Origin: Microbacterium mangrovi
GTDB lineage: Bacteria; Actinomycetota; Actinomycetes; Actinomycetales; Microbacteriaceae
NCBI RefSeq assembly: GCF_000802305.1
Contig: NZ_JTDK01000009.1
Span: 1 to 64,000 of the forward strand
Reading direction: 5' to 3'
Length of the DNA: 64,000 nt
Each line of letters opens with the position of its first letter. Within the stretch, counting starts at the first letter, position 1. Below, piece after piece: positions 56,076-64,000 of this stretch. The notes under the pieces are model-generated. The model made no database searches, was not told the origin of the DNA, and saw only the letters and a list, made by a program, of their open reading frames with translations. Made by a program: the position numbers and the translations under genes.

Positions 56076-56091
56076 TTCCGCAGATGCGGAG
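56076..56091. promoter_or_regulatory. ModE-type palindrome before the regulator gene
   Basis: TTCCGCA-GA-TGCGGAG lies 6-15 bp before the candidate GTG starts of the TOBE regulator. The same sequence occurs, perfectly symmetrical, before moaA (59200-59215). Suggests autoregulation. Confidence 0.7.
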
Positions 56092-56105
56092 CTATCGTGA
56101 TTCTC

Positions 56106-56510
56106 GTGACGCATTTTCGGATCAAGGAAGCAGCCCGACTGCTGGGCGTGAGCGACGACACCGTGCGGCGGTGGGTGAACGACGGACTCCTCGAGGCCTC
56201 CCTCGATTCCTCCGGCCGCCAGGTCGTCGAAGGCTCGCAGCTGGCCGCCCGCGCCCAGGCGCTGGCCGCCGCGGCGCGGGAGGATGCCGCCGAGGGCGAG
56301 CTGCGCCTGTCGGCGCGCAACCGGTTCGAAGGCCTGGTCACCCGGATCGAGATCTCGGGCCTCATCGCCCAGGTCGAACTCCAGTGCGGCCCGTTCCGCG
56401 TCGTGTCGCTGATGACATCCGAGGCCGCGCACGACCTCGGGCTCGAGGTCGGCTCGCGCGGCATCGCCATCGTCAAGTCGACGACGGTGATCGTCGAAGC
56501 CGCCGTCTGA
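56106..56510 (+). CDS. HTH-TOBE molybdate-responsive regulator (ModE-like)
   Basis: 134 residues. N-terminal MerR/excisionase-type helix-turn-helix (FRIKEAARLLGVSDDTVRRW, VNDGLLEASLDSSGRQVVEG) and a C-terminal Mop/TOBE domain (SARNRFEGLVTRIEISGLIA, then VSLMTSEAAHDLGLEVGSRG, IAIVKSTTVIVEA) that binds molybdate. It precedes modABC and probably controls Mo uptake and cofactor genes. GTG at 56106 begins at the HTH; GTG at 56097 is in frame and equally close to the palindrome. No Shine-Dalgarno is seen. Confidence 0.85.
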   Translation: MTHFRIKEAARLLGVSDDTVRRWVNDGLLEASLDSSGRQVVEGSQLAARAQALAAAAREDAAEGELRLSARNRFEGLVTRIEISGLIAQVELQCGPFRVVSLMTSEAAHDLGLEVGSRGIAIVKSTTVIVEAAV

Positions 56511-56531
56511 CCCCACCCCCTGGAGAACCTC

Positions 56532-57350
56532 GTGAAGACCACCCGTCTCATCGCCGTCGCGGCGACGACCCTGGCAGCCGCCCTCGCGTTCGCCGGCTGC
56601 GCCGGCACCGCCGACGCCTCCGGCACCGGACGGAGCAGCAGCCCGGCATCCTCCGCGGCACCGTCCGGCGACCTGACCGTGTACGCGGCGGCATCCCTGT
56701 CCGGCGCCTTCGACCGGCTCGCGAAGGACTTCCACGCCGAATACCCGGGCGTCACCGTCAAGCCGATCACCTACGACGGCTCGTCGGTGCTGGCCACCCA
56801 GATCATCGGCGGCGCCCCGGTCGACGTGTTCGCCTCGGCCGACCTCAAGAACATGCAGAAGGTCACCGCCGCGGGGCTCACCGAGAAGCCGGTCGACTTC
56901 GCCACCAACACGATGGAGATCGCCACCGGCCCGGGCAATCCGCTCGGCATCACCGGGCTCGCGGACCTCGCGAAGACGAAGTCCGGCACGGTCCCGCAGG
57001 TGGTGCTGTGCGCGCCCGAGGTCCCGTGCGGCCACGCCGCGCAGACCCTGCTGACGGACGCGAAGGTCACCGTGAACCCGGTGAGCGAGGAGCAGAACGT
57101 CACCGCGGTGCTCACCAAGGTCGAATCCGGCGACGCCGACGCCGGGCTCGTCTACGTCACCGACGTGAAGGCGGCCGGTTCCAAGGTGTCCGGCGTCGAC
57201 ATCGCGAACGCGGATGCCGCGGTCAACACCTACCCGATCTCCACCCTCACGGGTGCGGGCAACCCGGCTGCGGCCGACGCGTTCGTCGCCTTCGTCACGT
57301 CCGCCGCCGGCCAGAAGGTCCTGGCGTCGTTCGGCTTCGGCAAGCCGTGA
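56532..57350 (+). CDS. modA: molybdate ABC transporter substrate-binding lipoprotein
   Basis: 272 residues; lipoprotein signal with lipidated Cys23 in AFAGCAG. Binding domain: LTVYAAASLSGAFDRLAKDF, SSVLATQIIGGAPVDVFASA, and AGLVYVTDVKAAG, as in ModA. It captures molybdate or tungstate for ModBC. GTG at 56532 has GGAGA six bases upstream and lies 21 nt after the regulator gene, so the four genes are likely one transcript. Stop overlaps modB (GTGA). Confidence 0.94.
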   Translation: MKTTRLIAVAATTLAAALAFAGCAGTADASGTGRSSSPASSAAPSGDLTVYAAASLSGAFDRLAKDFHAEYPGVTVKPITYDGSSVLATQIIGGAPVDVFASADLKNMQKVTAAGLTEKPVDFATNTMEIATGPGNPLGITGLADLAKTKSGTVPQVVLCAPEVPCGHAAQTLLTDAKVTVNPVSEEQNVTAVLTKVESGDADAGLVYVTDVKAAGSKVSGVDIANADAAVNTYPISTLTGAGNPAAADAFVAFVTSAAGQKVLASFGFGKP

Positions 57351-58168
57351 CCCCCACGGGCACGCGCACGCGGCTCCCGCTGTGGCTGGGCATCCCGGCC
57401 GCCGTGGGGGCCGCGTTCCTCGTGCTGCCCTTCGCCGCTCTCCTCACCCACCTCGACTGGACCGCGGTGCCCGCGGCGATCACCTCGCCCGCGGCGCTCC
57501 AAGCCCTGTGGCTGTCGCTCGGCACCGCGACGGCCGCCACCGCCGTGTGTCTCCTGCTCGGGGTGCCGCTGGCGATGTTCATCGCACGCTCGAGCGGGTG
57601 GCCGGCGACCCTGATGCGCACGCTCACCACGCTCCCCCTCGTGCTGCCGCCGCTCGTCGGCGGCATCGCGCTGCTGTCCTTCCTCGGCCGTGAGGGGATC
57701 CTGGGCGGATGGCTGCTGCAGTTCGGCATCCGCATCCCCTTCACGACCGTCGCGGTGGTCATCGCGCAGTCGTTCGTGGCGATGCCGTTCCTGGTGATCG
57801 CGATCGAGGGGTCGCTGCGCACCGCCGGCACCGCGCATGAGCTGGTCGCGGCCTCGCTCGGAGCGCACCCGTTCACCGTGTTCCGGCGGGTCACGCTGCC
57901 GCTCGCCGGCCCGGGGCTGCTGGCCGGCACCGTGCTGTGCTTCGCGCGCGCCCTCGGCGAGTTCGGGGCGACCGCACTGTTCGCCGGCAACGCCGCGGGC
58001 GTCACGCGCACGATGCCGCTGGCCATCTACACAGCCTTCAACGGCGCCGGGGTCGACGAGAACACGGCGATCGCGCTCTCGCTGCTGCTGATCCTCGTCG
58101 CGGTCGCCGTGCTGCTGGTGATGCGCGGGTGGCGCGCCGACGACGCGGTGGCGGGGACGATCCGATGA
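57347..58168 (+). CDS. modB: molybdate ABC transporter permease
   Basis: 273 residues with six hydrophobic segments. LPLVLPPLVGGIALLSFLGR, VVIAQSFVAMPFLVIAIEGS, the EAA loop LVAASLGAHPFTVFRRVTLP and FARALGEFGATALFAGN are ModB/CysT-type features. GTG at 57347 overlaps the modA stop; the upstream open frame is a modA shadow. ATGA overlap with modC. Confidence 0.94.
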   Translation: MTPTGTRTRLPLWLGIPAAVGAAFLVLPFAALLTHLDWTAVPAAITSPAALQALWLSLGTATAATAVCLLLGVPLAMFIARSSGWPATLMRTLTTLPLVLPPLVGGIALLSFLGREGILGGWLLQFGIRIPFTTVAVVIAQSFVAMPFLVIAIEGSLRTAGTAHELVAASLGAHPFTVFRRVTLPLAGPGLLAGTVLCFARALGEFGATALFAGNAAGVTRTMPLAIYTAFNGAGVDENTAIALSLLLILVAVAVLLVMRGWRADDAVAGTIR

Positions 58169-59046
58169 CCGGGATGCTGTCCGCCGACGTGCGCGTCGCC
58201 CTCGGCGCGTTCGAGCTGGATGCCGCCCTCACCGCCGATCCGGGCGAGATCGTCGCCGTGCTCGGTCCCAACGGCGCGGGCAAGTCGACGCTGCTGGCGG
58301 CCGTGGCGGGGCATCGCGGCGTCGCGGGCACCGTGCGCATCGGCGACCGCGTGCTCGACGGCCCGGGACACCACGTGGCGCCCGCCGACCGGCGGGTGGG
58401 GCTCCTCGGTCAGCGGGCGCTGCTCTTCCCGCATCTGACGGCCCTCGAGAACGTCGCCTTCGGTCCGCGCTCGCAGGGGCGGCACCGATCGGCGGCGCGC
58501 GACACCGCCCGGGCATGGCTGGAGCGCGTCGGACTCGGCGACCTGGCCGGCCGCCGCCCGGCGGCCCTCTCCGGCGGGCAGCAGCAGCGGGTGGCGATCG
58601 CCCGCGCGTTCGCCGCCGCGCCCGACGCGCTGCTGCTGGACGAGCCGTTCGCGGCCCTCGACGTGCAGACCGGCGCGCAGGTGCGCCGCATCGTTGCGGG
58701 GGTCGCGAAGGATGCCGGCATCCCGATCCTCCTCGTCACGCACGACCCGCAGGATGCCCGCGAGCTCGCGGACCGCACCGTCGTGCTGCAGTCCGGACGC
58801 GTCGTCGACGAGGGCCCGACGCACGACGTGCTGCGCCGGCGGTCGACGGAGTTCGTCGCGGCGCTGCACGCACCGGGCGCGTGGACGGCGACCGTCACGG
58901 ACATCGAGCGCGACGGCGACACGGCGCGCCTGCGCACCATGGAGCATCCCGACGCCCCGCTCGTCGTCCCCGCCGACGTCGCCGACGGCCTCGTCGCCGG
59001 CGTGCGGCTGCGCCTGACCGTCACCGTGGAAGAACATGCGCCCTGA
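58165..59046 (+). CDS. modC: molybdate ABC transporter ATP-binding protein
   Basis: 293 residues. Walker [30 protein letters not shown], signature LSGGQQQR, Walker [13 protein letters not shown]-loop VTHDPQDA. C-terminal 55 residues ([27 protein letters not shown]) are a shortened TOBE-like domain; ModC of E. coli is about 350 residues. The last codons and stop (GCGCCCTGA) are part of a REP-like repeat unit, suggesting the natural end has been replaced. Confidence 0.92.
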   Translation: MTGMLSADVRVALGAFELDAALTADPGEIVAVLGPNGAGKSTLLAAVAGHRGVAGTVRIGDRVLDGPGHHVAPADRRVGLLGQRALLFPHLTALENVAFGPRSQGRHRSAARDTARAWLERVGLGDLAGRRPAALSGGQQQRVAIARAFAAAPDALLLDEPFAALDVQTGAQVRRIVAGVAKDAGIPILLVTHDPQDARELADRTVVLQSGRVVDEGPTHDVLRRRSTEFVAALHAPGAWTATVTDIERDGDTARLRTMEHPDAPLVVPADVADGLVAGVRLRLTVTVEEHAP

Positions 59047-59119
59047 GCCCGCGGCCACGCGCCCTGAGCCCGTCGAAGGGCAGGCCCCCGGGTCTTGCGC
59101 TTCGACAGGCTCAGCGCGC
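59038..59119. repeat. REP-like repeats overlapping the modC stop
   Basis: GCGCCCTGAGCCCG occurs at 59038-59051 (containing the modC stop) and 59059-59072. The second copy continues into an arm (59059-59081) that pairs with 59097-59119 (about 20 of 23 positions). Fills the modC-moaA gap. Confidence 0.75.
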
Positions 59120-59199
59120 CCAACGCACGAGGCCGACCCCCAGAACCGGGTGCTACGGTTGTCGATCCGTAAGGGGGTCGAGGTGTCGATCACGCGCGG

Positions 59200-59215
59200 T
59201 TCCGCATCTGCGGAA
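59200..59215. promoter_or_regulatory. ModE-type palindrome before moaA
   Basis: Perfect palindrome TTCCGCA-TC-TGCGGAA ending 4 bp before the ATG at 59219; compare 56076-56091. A possible -10 (TACGGT, 59154-59159) lies upstream. Confidence 0.75.
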
Positions 59216-59218
59216 ACA

Positions 59219-60301
59219 ATGGAGTCAGACGGACGCAGGCGCGTTCGCCGTGTTCGCGCGCTGGCATCCACCGGACTCTCCGACCGGCTGAACCGGCCGC
59301 TGCACGACCTGCGGATCTCGATCACCGACCGCTGCAACTTCCGCTGCGTCTACTGCATGCCCAAGACCGTGTTCGGACGCGACTACGCGTTCCTCGACCG
59401 GTCCGAGCTGCTCTCGTTCGAAGAGATCGTGCGCATCGCGGATGCCGCGGCATCCCTCGGCGTCCGCAAGCTCCGCCTCACCGGCGGCGAGCCGCTGCTG
59501 CGCCGTGGCGTGGAGGACCTCATCGCCCGCCTCGCCGAGCTGCGCACCCCGGAGGGCGACCGGCTCGAGATCGCGCTGACCACCAACGGCGCGGCGCTCG
59601 GCGTCAAGGCGCAGGCCCTCAAGGATGCCGGCCTCGACCGCGTGACCGTGTCGATCGACTCCCTCGACGACGCCCTGTTCCAGCGGATGAACGACGTGCG
59701 CTTCCCGGTGAGCCGCGTGCTCGCCGGCATCGACGCCGCCCACGCGGCGGGACTCGGCCCGATCCGGCTGAACATGGTCGTCAAGCGCGGCCTCAACGAC
59801 CACGAGATCGTGCCGATGGCGGAGCACTTCAAGGGCACCCCGTACACGCTGCGGTTCATCGAGTACATGGATGTCGGCACCACCAACGGCTGGGCGCTCG
59901 ACGAGGTCGTCCCCTCCGCCGAGATCATCGAGCGCATCGGCGCGGTGCACGAGCTGGAGCCGGTGGATGCCGGCGTTCCCGGCGAGACCGCCAAGCGCTG
60001 GCGGTACGTCGACGGCGGCGGGGAGATCGGCGTCATCTCGTCGGTCACGAACGCGTTCTGCGGCACGTGCAACCGGGCCCGCGTCTCCACCGAGGGAAAG
60101 CTCTTCACCTGCCTTTTCGCGACCGAGGGCCACGATCTGCGGGCGCTGCTTCGCGGGGGCGCGACCGACGCCGAACTCCGTGCCGCCCTCGGCGGCATCT
60201 GGGGAGCCCGCGACGACCGCTACAGCGAGGTGCGCTCCTCGCTCACCCCCGAACTGCGCGAAGCCCGCCACCGGGTCGAGATGAGCTACATCGGCGGCTG
60301 A
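59219..60301 (+). CDS. moaA: GTP 3',8-cyclase (molybdenum cofactor biosynthesis protein A)
   Basis: About 360 residues; radical SAM enzyme making the first Moco intermediate from GTP with MoaC. N-terminal cluster [27 protein letters not shown]-terminal cluster [18 protein letters not shown] and the essential terminal Gly-Gly (MSYIGG). ATG at 59219 follows the palindrome directly with no Shine-Dalgarno; GTG at 59183 has AAGGGGG seven bases upstream and would place the palindrome inside the gene, so the start is unsettled. moaC is not in the window. Confidence 0.93.
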   Translation: MESDGRRRVRRVRALASTGLSDRLNRPLHDLRISITDRCNFRCVYCMPKTVFGRDYAFLDRSELLSFEEIVRIADAAASLGVRKLRLTGGEPLLRRGVEDLIARLAELRTPEGDRLEIALTTNGAALGVKAQALKDAGLDRVTVSIDSLDDALFQRMNDVRFPVSRVLAGIDAAHAAGLGPIRLNMVVKRGLNDHEIVPMAEHFKGTPYTLRFIEYMDVGTTNGWALDEVVPSAEIIERIGAVHELEPVDAGVPGETAKRWRYVDGGGEIGVISSVTNAFCGTCNRARVSTEGKLFTCLFATEGHDLRALLRGGATDAELRAALGGIWGARDDRYSEVRSSLTPELREARHRVEMSYIGG

Positions 60302-60311
60302 CCCTGCGCGG

Positions 60312-60728
60312 TCAGAGGCCGACCCACTCCGAGACGCCGTCGTCGTAGTGCTGGCGCTTCCAGATCGGCACCTCGTGCTTGATGAGCTCGACGACCTTCT
60401 CGCACGCGTCGAACGCCTGCGCGCGGTGCGGCGCGGCGGCCGCGGCGAACAGCGCCACGTCGCCGATCCGCAGGTCTCCGACGCGGTGGGATGCCGCGAT
60501 CGCGTACCCGGTCTCGGCCGCCACCCGGGCGACGCAGTCCGCGAGGAATCGGGCCGCCTCCGGATGCGCACGGTAGTCGAGCGAGCGCACCGCGCGGCCG
60601 CCGTCATGGTCGCGCACGACGCCGCAGAACATGACCACTGCGCCGTTGGCGTCGCCCTCGACGGCGGCACGGATCGCGACCTCGTCGAGCGGGGACTCGC
60701 TGATCAGCTCGAACGGGTGCTCAGACAA
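60312..60728 (-). CDS. moaE: molybdopterin synthase large subunit
   Basis: 138 residues; with MoaD converts cyclic pyranopterin phosphate to molybdopterin. GAVVMFCGVVRDHDGGRAVR, RVGDLRIGDVALFAAAAAPH and the active-site Lys region ELIKHEVPIWKRQHYDDG are all present. Starts with TTG at 60728, supported by AAGGAG six bases upstream; this overlaps the moeB stop by 8 nt. Convergent with moaA, only 10 bp between stops. Confidence 0.92.
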   Translation of the reverse strand: MSEHPFELISESPLDEVAIRAAVEGDANGAVVMFCGVVRDHDGGRAVRSLDYRAHPEAARFLADCVARVAAETGYAIAASHRVGDLRIGDVALFAAAAAPHRAQAFDACEKVVELIKHEVPIWKRQHYDDGVSEWVGL

Positions 60729-61884
60729 TGTCGTCTCCTTCGACTTCGCCGCCGACGGCGACGTACGACTGGATGCCGCCGGCGAGGAATACGACGTCGG
60801 CGTGTCCTCGTTCGGCCAGCAGGCGCGCGGCGGACCGCGCCCGCGGGTCGCGTTCGCAGACCACGACGATCGGGTCGCCGCCGGGAACCGGCATCCCGGC
60901 CCGCAGGTCGCCGAGCGGCACCGGGATCGATCCCGGGATGCGGCGGGCGGCGACCTCTTCGGGCTCGCGCACGTCGAGCAGCGTGATCCGCTCCCCCGCC
61001 CGCAGGCGCCGGGCGAGGGCGGCCGCGCTGAGCGCGGTGAGGTCGCCGTCATCCGGAACGCCGCAGAAGAGGTCGTAGTCGATCAGCTCGGTGATCTCGG
61101 GGGTCTCCGGTGAGACGGCGTACGGGATCTCGCGGGTGCGGGCGGTCAGGGCGTCGTAGGTGAGCACCCGGCCGAGGAGCGGCTCGCCGATGCCGGTGAC
61201 GAGCTTGATCACCTCCGTCGCCAGCAGGGATCCGATCGCGGTGCACAGGGTCGGCAGCACTCCGCCGAGCTCGCACGAGAGCGCCTCGTCGGCGGGCGGC
61301 GGGCTCGGGAACAGGTCGCGGTAGGTCGGCCCGTGACCGTGCCAGGCGACGCCCGCCTGCCCGTGGAACCGCAGGATCGCGCCCCACACCAGGGGAACGC
61401 CGGCGAGCACCGCCGCGTCGTTGGCGAGATACCGGGTCGGGAAGTTGTCGCTGCCGTCCACGAGCAGGTCGTAGCCGGCGAGGATGCCCGGCAGCGTCGC
61501 CGCGGTGGCCCGTTCGGGATGCCGGATGACGCGGCATCCCGGATCGATCGCCGCGATCGCGTCGGCGAGGGAGTCGATCTTGGGCCGCCCGAGGTCGGCG
61601 ACGCCGTGGGCGAGCTGGCGGTGCAGGTTGCTCAGTTCGACGACGTCGTCGTCGATGAGTCCGATGGTGCCGACGCCGGCCGCCGCGAGCACGGGCGCCA
61701 CCGCGGTACCGAGGCCGCCGGCGCCGATGACGAGCACGCGGGCGGCAGCGAGACGCCGCTGGGCGAGGTCGCCGAACCCGGGCAGCATGAGCTGGCGGCT
61801 GTACCTGTCGATCCGCTCCGGCGTCAGCGCCGGTCCGGGCTCGACGAGAGGCGCCGTGAGCAGGCGATCAGTGGTCGAGGACAC
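60721..61884 (-). CDS. moeB: MoeB-type adenylyltransferase with C-terminal rhodanese domain
   Basis: 387 residues. E1-like domain: RYSRQLMLPGFGDLAQRRLA, VLVIGAGGLGTAVAPVLAAA, LIDDDVVELSNLHRQLAHG, DGSDNFPTRYLAND and CELGGVLPTLC; C-terminal rhodanese domain from about 285 with LLDVREPEEVAARRIPG and the sulfur-carrying Cys in VVVCERD. It activates the MoaD C-terminus and may deliver the sulfur (MoeZ/MOCS3-like). GTG at 61884 is 6 nt after TAGAGT on the minus strand, fitting a leaderless message. Confidence 0.92.
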   Translation of the reverse strand: MSSTTDRLLTAPLVEPGPALTPERIDRYSRQLMLPGFGDLAQRRLAAARVLVIGAGGLGTAVAPVLAAAGVGTIGLIDDDVVELSNLHRQLAHGVADLGRPKIDSLADAIAAIDPGCRVIRHPERATAATLPGILAGYDLLVDGSDNFPTRYLANDAAVLAGVPLVWGAILRFHGQAGVAWHGHGPTYRDLFPSPPPADEALSCELGGVLPTLCTAIGSLLATEVIKLVTGIGEPLLGRVLTYDALTARTREIPYAVSPETPEITELIDYDLFCGVPDDGDLTALSAAALARRLRAGERITLLDVREPEEVAARRIPGSIPVPLGDLRAGMPVPGGDPIVVVCERDPRARSAARLLAERGHADVVFLAGGIQSYVAVGGEVEGDDIV

Positions 61885-61933
61885 GATTCAACTCTACGCG
61901 CCGAGACCGATGGGGATCCTCGGAGTTTCCGTC

Positions 61934-61955
61934 ATATGGATGCTTTTTTCCATAT
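61934..61955. promoter_or_regulatory. palindrome between divergent moeB and moaD
   Basis: ATATGGA (61934-61940), 8 bp, TCCATAT (61949-61955). A T-run lies in the spacer. It is centred in the 90-bp gap between moeB and moaD and differs from the other two palindrome families, so another regulator, possibly the IclR protein encoded downstream, may bind. Confidence 0.5.
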
Positions 61956-61974
61956 AGCGGGTAAGGTTGGAACC

Positions 61975-62226
61975 ATGGTGACGGTCACGGTGCGGTACTT
62001 CGCCGCCGCCGCGGAAGCGGCCGGGCGAGAAGAGGAGCTCGTCGAGCTCGACGCCGCCGCGCCCACCGTCGCGACCCTCCGCGATCGCCTGCTCTCCCAG
62101 TATGGCGCGGCGATGGACCGCGTGCTCCGTTCCGGGTCGTTCCTGGTCGACGGTGTCGTCCGGCGCGACCCCGCCTTCCCGATCTCGCGCACGGTCGACG
62201 TGCTGCCGCCGTTCGCGGGCGGGTGA
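61975..62226 (+). CDS. moaD: molybdopterin synthase small subunit
   Basis: 83 residues of ubiquitin fold (VTVRYFAAAAEAAGREEELV, PTVATLRDRLLSQYG, FLVDGVVRRDP) ending in the required Gly-Gly (PPFAGG), which is adenylated by MoeB and thiocarboxylated. AAGG lies upstream of ATG 61975. Its stop overlaps the moeA GTG by 4 nt, so the pair is co-translated. Confidence 0.92.
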   Translation: MVTVTVRYFAAAAEAAGREEELVELDAAAPTVATLRDRLLSQYGAAMDRVLRSGSFLVDGVVRRDPAFPISRTVDVLPPFAGG

Positions 62227-63485
62227 CGATGAAGACGCACACCGAGCATCAGCAGGCCGTCGCCGACCTGCTCGCCCCCATCCTCGCCCGCATCGGCGAG
62301 CGATCCCAGGCGCTGCCGCTCGGCGAGGCGGCCGGCCGCGTGCTGGCCGCCGACCTCGTCAGCCCCATCGACCTGCCCCCGTTCGCGAACTCGCAGATGG
62401 ACGGATACGCGGTGCGCAGCGCCGACCTCGCGGCTGCCGCGGCAGGCTCCCCCGTCGTGCTGACCGTCGGCCCGACCACCGCCGCAGGCGATGCGCCCGG
62501 CGTGCTCGAGCCCGGCTTCGCCAACCCGGTGATGACCGGCGCCGCGATCCCGGCCGGAGCCGACGCCGTCGTGCAGATCGAGAAGGCCGATCCGGCATCC
62601 TTCCAGGGCATCGGCGGCGACGTGCGCACCGCACCCGACGGCGCCGTCGTGCGGTTCGGCGAGCCGGTGGCATCCGGAACCTTCATCCGGGGCGCGGGCA
62701 CCGACGTCGCTGCGGGCTCCCTGCTGCTCTCCGCCGGCACCCGCCTCGGACCGGCCCAGATCGGGTCGCTGGCCTCGGCGGGCGTCACCGAGGTCGCGGT
62801 GCGCCCGCGGCCCCGCGTGCTGCTGCTGTCCACCGGGCATGAGCTGCGCGCTCCCGGCGCCGAGCTCCCCTCCGGCAGCGTCTACGACGCGAACACGGCG
62901 ATGCTGGATGCCGCCCTGCAGGATGCCGGTGCCGAGGTCGTCACCGCGACCGCGCCCGACGAAGCACCCGAGGTCATCGCCGCGATCGGCGCGCACCCCG
63001 ACGTCGACCTCGTGGTCACCACGGGAGGCGTCTCGGCCGGCGCGTTCGAGGTGGTGCGCGATGCGCTCGGCCCGCTGGGGGTGGCCTTCGAATCCGTGGC
63101 GCTGCAGCCCGGCGGCCCGCAGGGTCTCGGCATCGCGGCGCTGCCCAGCGGCGCGCACGTCCCGGTGGTGTCGTTCCCCGGCAACCCGGTCTCGTCCCTC
63201 GTCTCGTTCGAGCTGTTCCTGCGCCCCGTGCTGCGCACCTACGCCGGGCTCCCGGCCGCGCGCCGGACGCTGCGGGCCCCGCTCGCACACGACATCACGT
63301 CGGTGCCCGCCCGGCACCAGGTGCGCCGCGCCTCGCTGCGCACGGACGGCAGCGTGGAGGTGGGGCATCCCAGCTCCCACCTGCTGCATGCATACGCGCT
63401 GGCCGATGCCCTCGTGCACGTGCCGGTCGGAGTGGCCTCGCTGGATGCGGGTGCCGAAGTGGAGGTCTGGCTGATCGATGAGTGA
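62223..63485 (+). CDS. moeA: molybdopterin molybdenumtransferase
   Basis: 420 residues; inserts molybdenum into adenylated molybdopterin. DLPPFANSQMDGYAVRSADL, GAAIPAGADAVVQIEKAD, STGHELRAPGAELPSGSVYD, TTGGVSAGAFEVVRDAL and PGNPVSSLVSFELFLRPVLR are MoeA hallmarks across its four domains. GTG at 62223 overlaps the moaD stop; ATG at 62229 is possible. Its 3' end overlaps the next regulator gene by 8 nt. Confidence 0.94.
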   Translation: MTMKTHTEHQQAVADLLAPILARIGERSQALPLGEAAGRVLAADLVSPIDLPPFANSQMDGYAVRSADLAAAAAGSPVVLTVGPTTAAGDAPGVLEPGFANPVMTGAAIPAGADAVVQIEKADPASFQGIGGDVRTAPDGAVVRFGEPVASGTFIRGAGTDVAAGSLLLSAGTRLGPAQIGSLASAGVTEVAVRPRPRVLLLSTGHELRAPGAELPSGSVYDANTAMLDAALQDAGAEVVTATAPDEAPEVIAAIGAHPDVDLVVTTGGVSAGAFEVVRDALGPLGVAFESVALQPGGPQGLGIAALPSGAHVPVVSFPGNPVSSLVSFELFLRPVLRTYAGLPAARRTLRAPLAHDITSVPARHQVRRASLRTDGSVEVGHPSSHLLHAYALADALVHVPVGVASLDAGAEVEVWLIDE

Positions 63486-64000
63486 CAACGGTTCTGCATC
63501 CGGGGGAAGCGTCCAGTCCGTCCGCCGCGCGTTCGACCTGCTCGAACTGCTCACCGACATGGGCGGCGTCGTGACGCTCAGCGAGCTGGCATCCGCCATC
63601 GACCTGCCGCTGCCGACGATCCACCGCCTGCTGCGCACCCTCGTGGCCCTCGGCTACGCGCGGCAGCTGCCCAACCGGCGGTACGCGCTCGGCCCGCGGC
63701 TCATCCGTCTCGGCGAGGGCGCGGGCAAGCAGTTCGGTGCGCTCGCGCGTCCGCAGCTGGCCGAACTCGTCGCCCAGCTCGACGAGAGCGCGAACATGGC
63801 GATGCTCGACGGCGACATGGTCGTGTACATCGCGCAGGTGCCGTCGTCGCACTCGATGCGCATGTTCACCGAGGTCGGACGCCGCGCCAACCTGCACGAC
63901 ACCGGCGTGGGCAAGGCGATCCTCGCGCAACTGCCCGACGACCAGGTGCGCCAGATCGTCGCGCGCACCGGGATGCCGACCCCCACCGCCAAGAGCCTCG
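63478..64000 (+). CDS. IclR family transcriptional regulator (3' truncated by window)
   Basis: First 174 residues. N-terminal winged helix (SVRRAFDLLELLTDMGGVVT, LSELASAIDLPLPTIHRLLR) and the start of the effector domain (MRMFTEVGRRANLHDTGVGK). It is a close relative of the regulator at 46893, sharing long identical stretches such as LPLPTIHRLLRTLV and YALGPRL. ATG at 63478 lies inside the moeA end (8-nt overlap), so it is in the moaD-moeA transcript. A paralog that may sense a related purine or ureide ligand. Confidence 0.88.
   Translation, partial: MSDNGSASGGSVQSVRRAFDLLELLTDMGGVVTLSELASAIDLPLPTIHRLLRTLVALGYARQLPNRRYALGPRLIRLGEGAGKQFGALARPQLAELVAQLDESANMAMLDGDMVVYIAQVPSSHSMRMFTEVGRRANLHDTGVGKAILAQLPDDQVRQIVARTGMPTPTAKSL

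Overview
The window is high-GC DNA with short intergenic gaps, many 1-8 nt start/stop overlaps, GTG/TTG starts and a strong bias for the Asp-Ala pair written as GGATGCC. It encodes mycothiol-era actinobacterial families such as a DUF222-type HNH protein, a GH15 trehalase-like enzyme, a HAIR-box clpB and PHO-box pst genes. This points to an actinobacterium of the Microbacteriaceae, most likely Microbacterium. The genus is an inference; no rRNA or tRNA gene was recognised.

Layout. 0-17.9 kb: mixed housekeeping and accessory genes (HNH protein, ABC exporter, GH15 enzyme, nitroreductase, 8-oxoguanine deaminase-like amidohydrolase, MFS exporter with divergent ArsR-like repressor, ECF sigma factor with a DUF4349 partner, TetR regulator with its target, clpB, small membrane proteins). 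17.9-24.1 kb: a minus-strand operon hyi-glxR-gcl-glxK-allB for allantoin and glyoxylate use. 24.1-29 kb: a four-gene secretion cassette (I36-like secreted protein, lipoprotein, adaptor, MacB-type ABC) between two direct copies of a 77-bp repeat. 29-40.2 kb: an unusual pst locus in which pstC, pstA, pstS, two further secreted phosphate-binding-like proteins, a sortase-like protein lacking the catalytic Cys, pstB and a lytic transglycosylase follow one another. 40.2-41.5 kb: a two-gene insert (secreted hydrophobic Cys-containing protein plus a small membrane protein) bounded by a duplicated 47-bp terminator sequence. 41.5-47.7 kb: allE, a DUF6986-like aldolase-family gene, aceB and malic enzyme, with a divergent IclR regulator. 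48.5-56 kb: xdhABC with a long leader, then an NCS2 purine permease and guanine deaminase. 56-64 kb: ModE-like regulator, modABC, moaA, moaE, moeB, moaD, moeA and the start of a second IclR regulator.

How it fits together. Purine import (NCS2), guanine deamination and xanthine dehydrogenase lead toward urate and allantoin. AllB and AllE take part in allantoin breakdown. Glyoxylate then goes either through Gcl/Hyi/GlxR/GlxK to glycerate phosphate or through malate synthase and malic enzyme to pyruvate. XDH needs molybdenum cofactor, which explains the neighbouring modABC and moa/moe genes. Two shared palindromes suggest local regulons. ACTTCCG-N5-CGGAAGT lies before the IclR gene and the xdh genes, with a half-site before hyi. 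TTCCGCA-N2-TGCGGAA lies before the ModE-like gene and moaA, with a third near-copy after xdhC. Uricase, allantoate hydrolase, moaC and mobA are not in the window.

The most novel-looking parts are the small-gene inserts flanked by duplicated gene ends or terminators (12.7-13.4 and 40.3-41.5 kb), the repeat-bounded export cassette (24.2-29.0 kb), the surface-protein-rich pst locus with a Ser-for-Cys sortase-like protein, and the xdh leader, which carries a 28-codon ORF followed by a nested hairpin.
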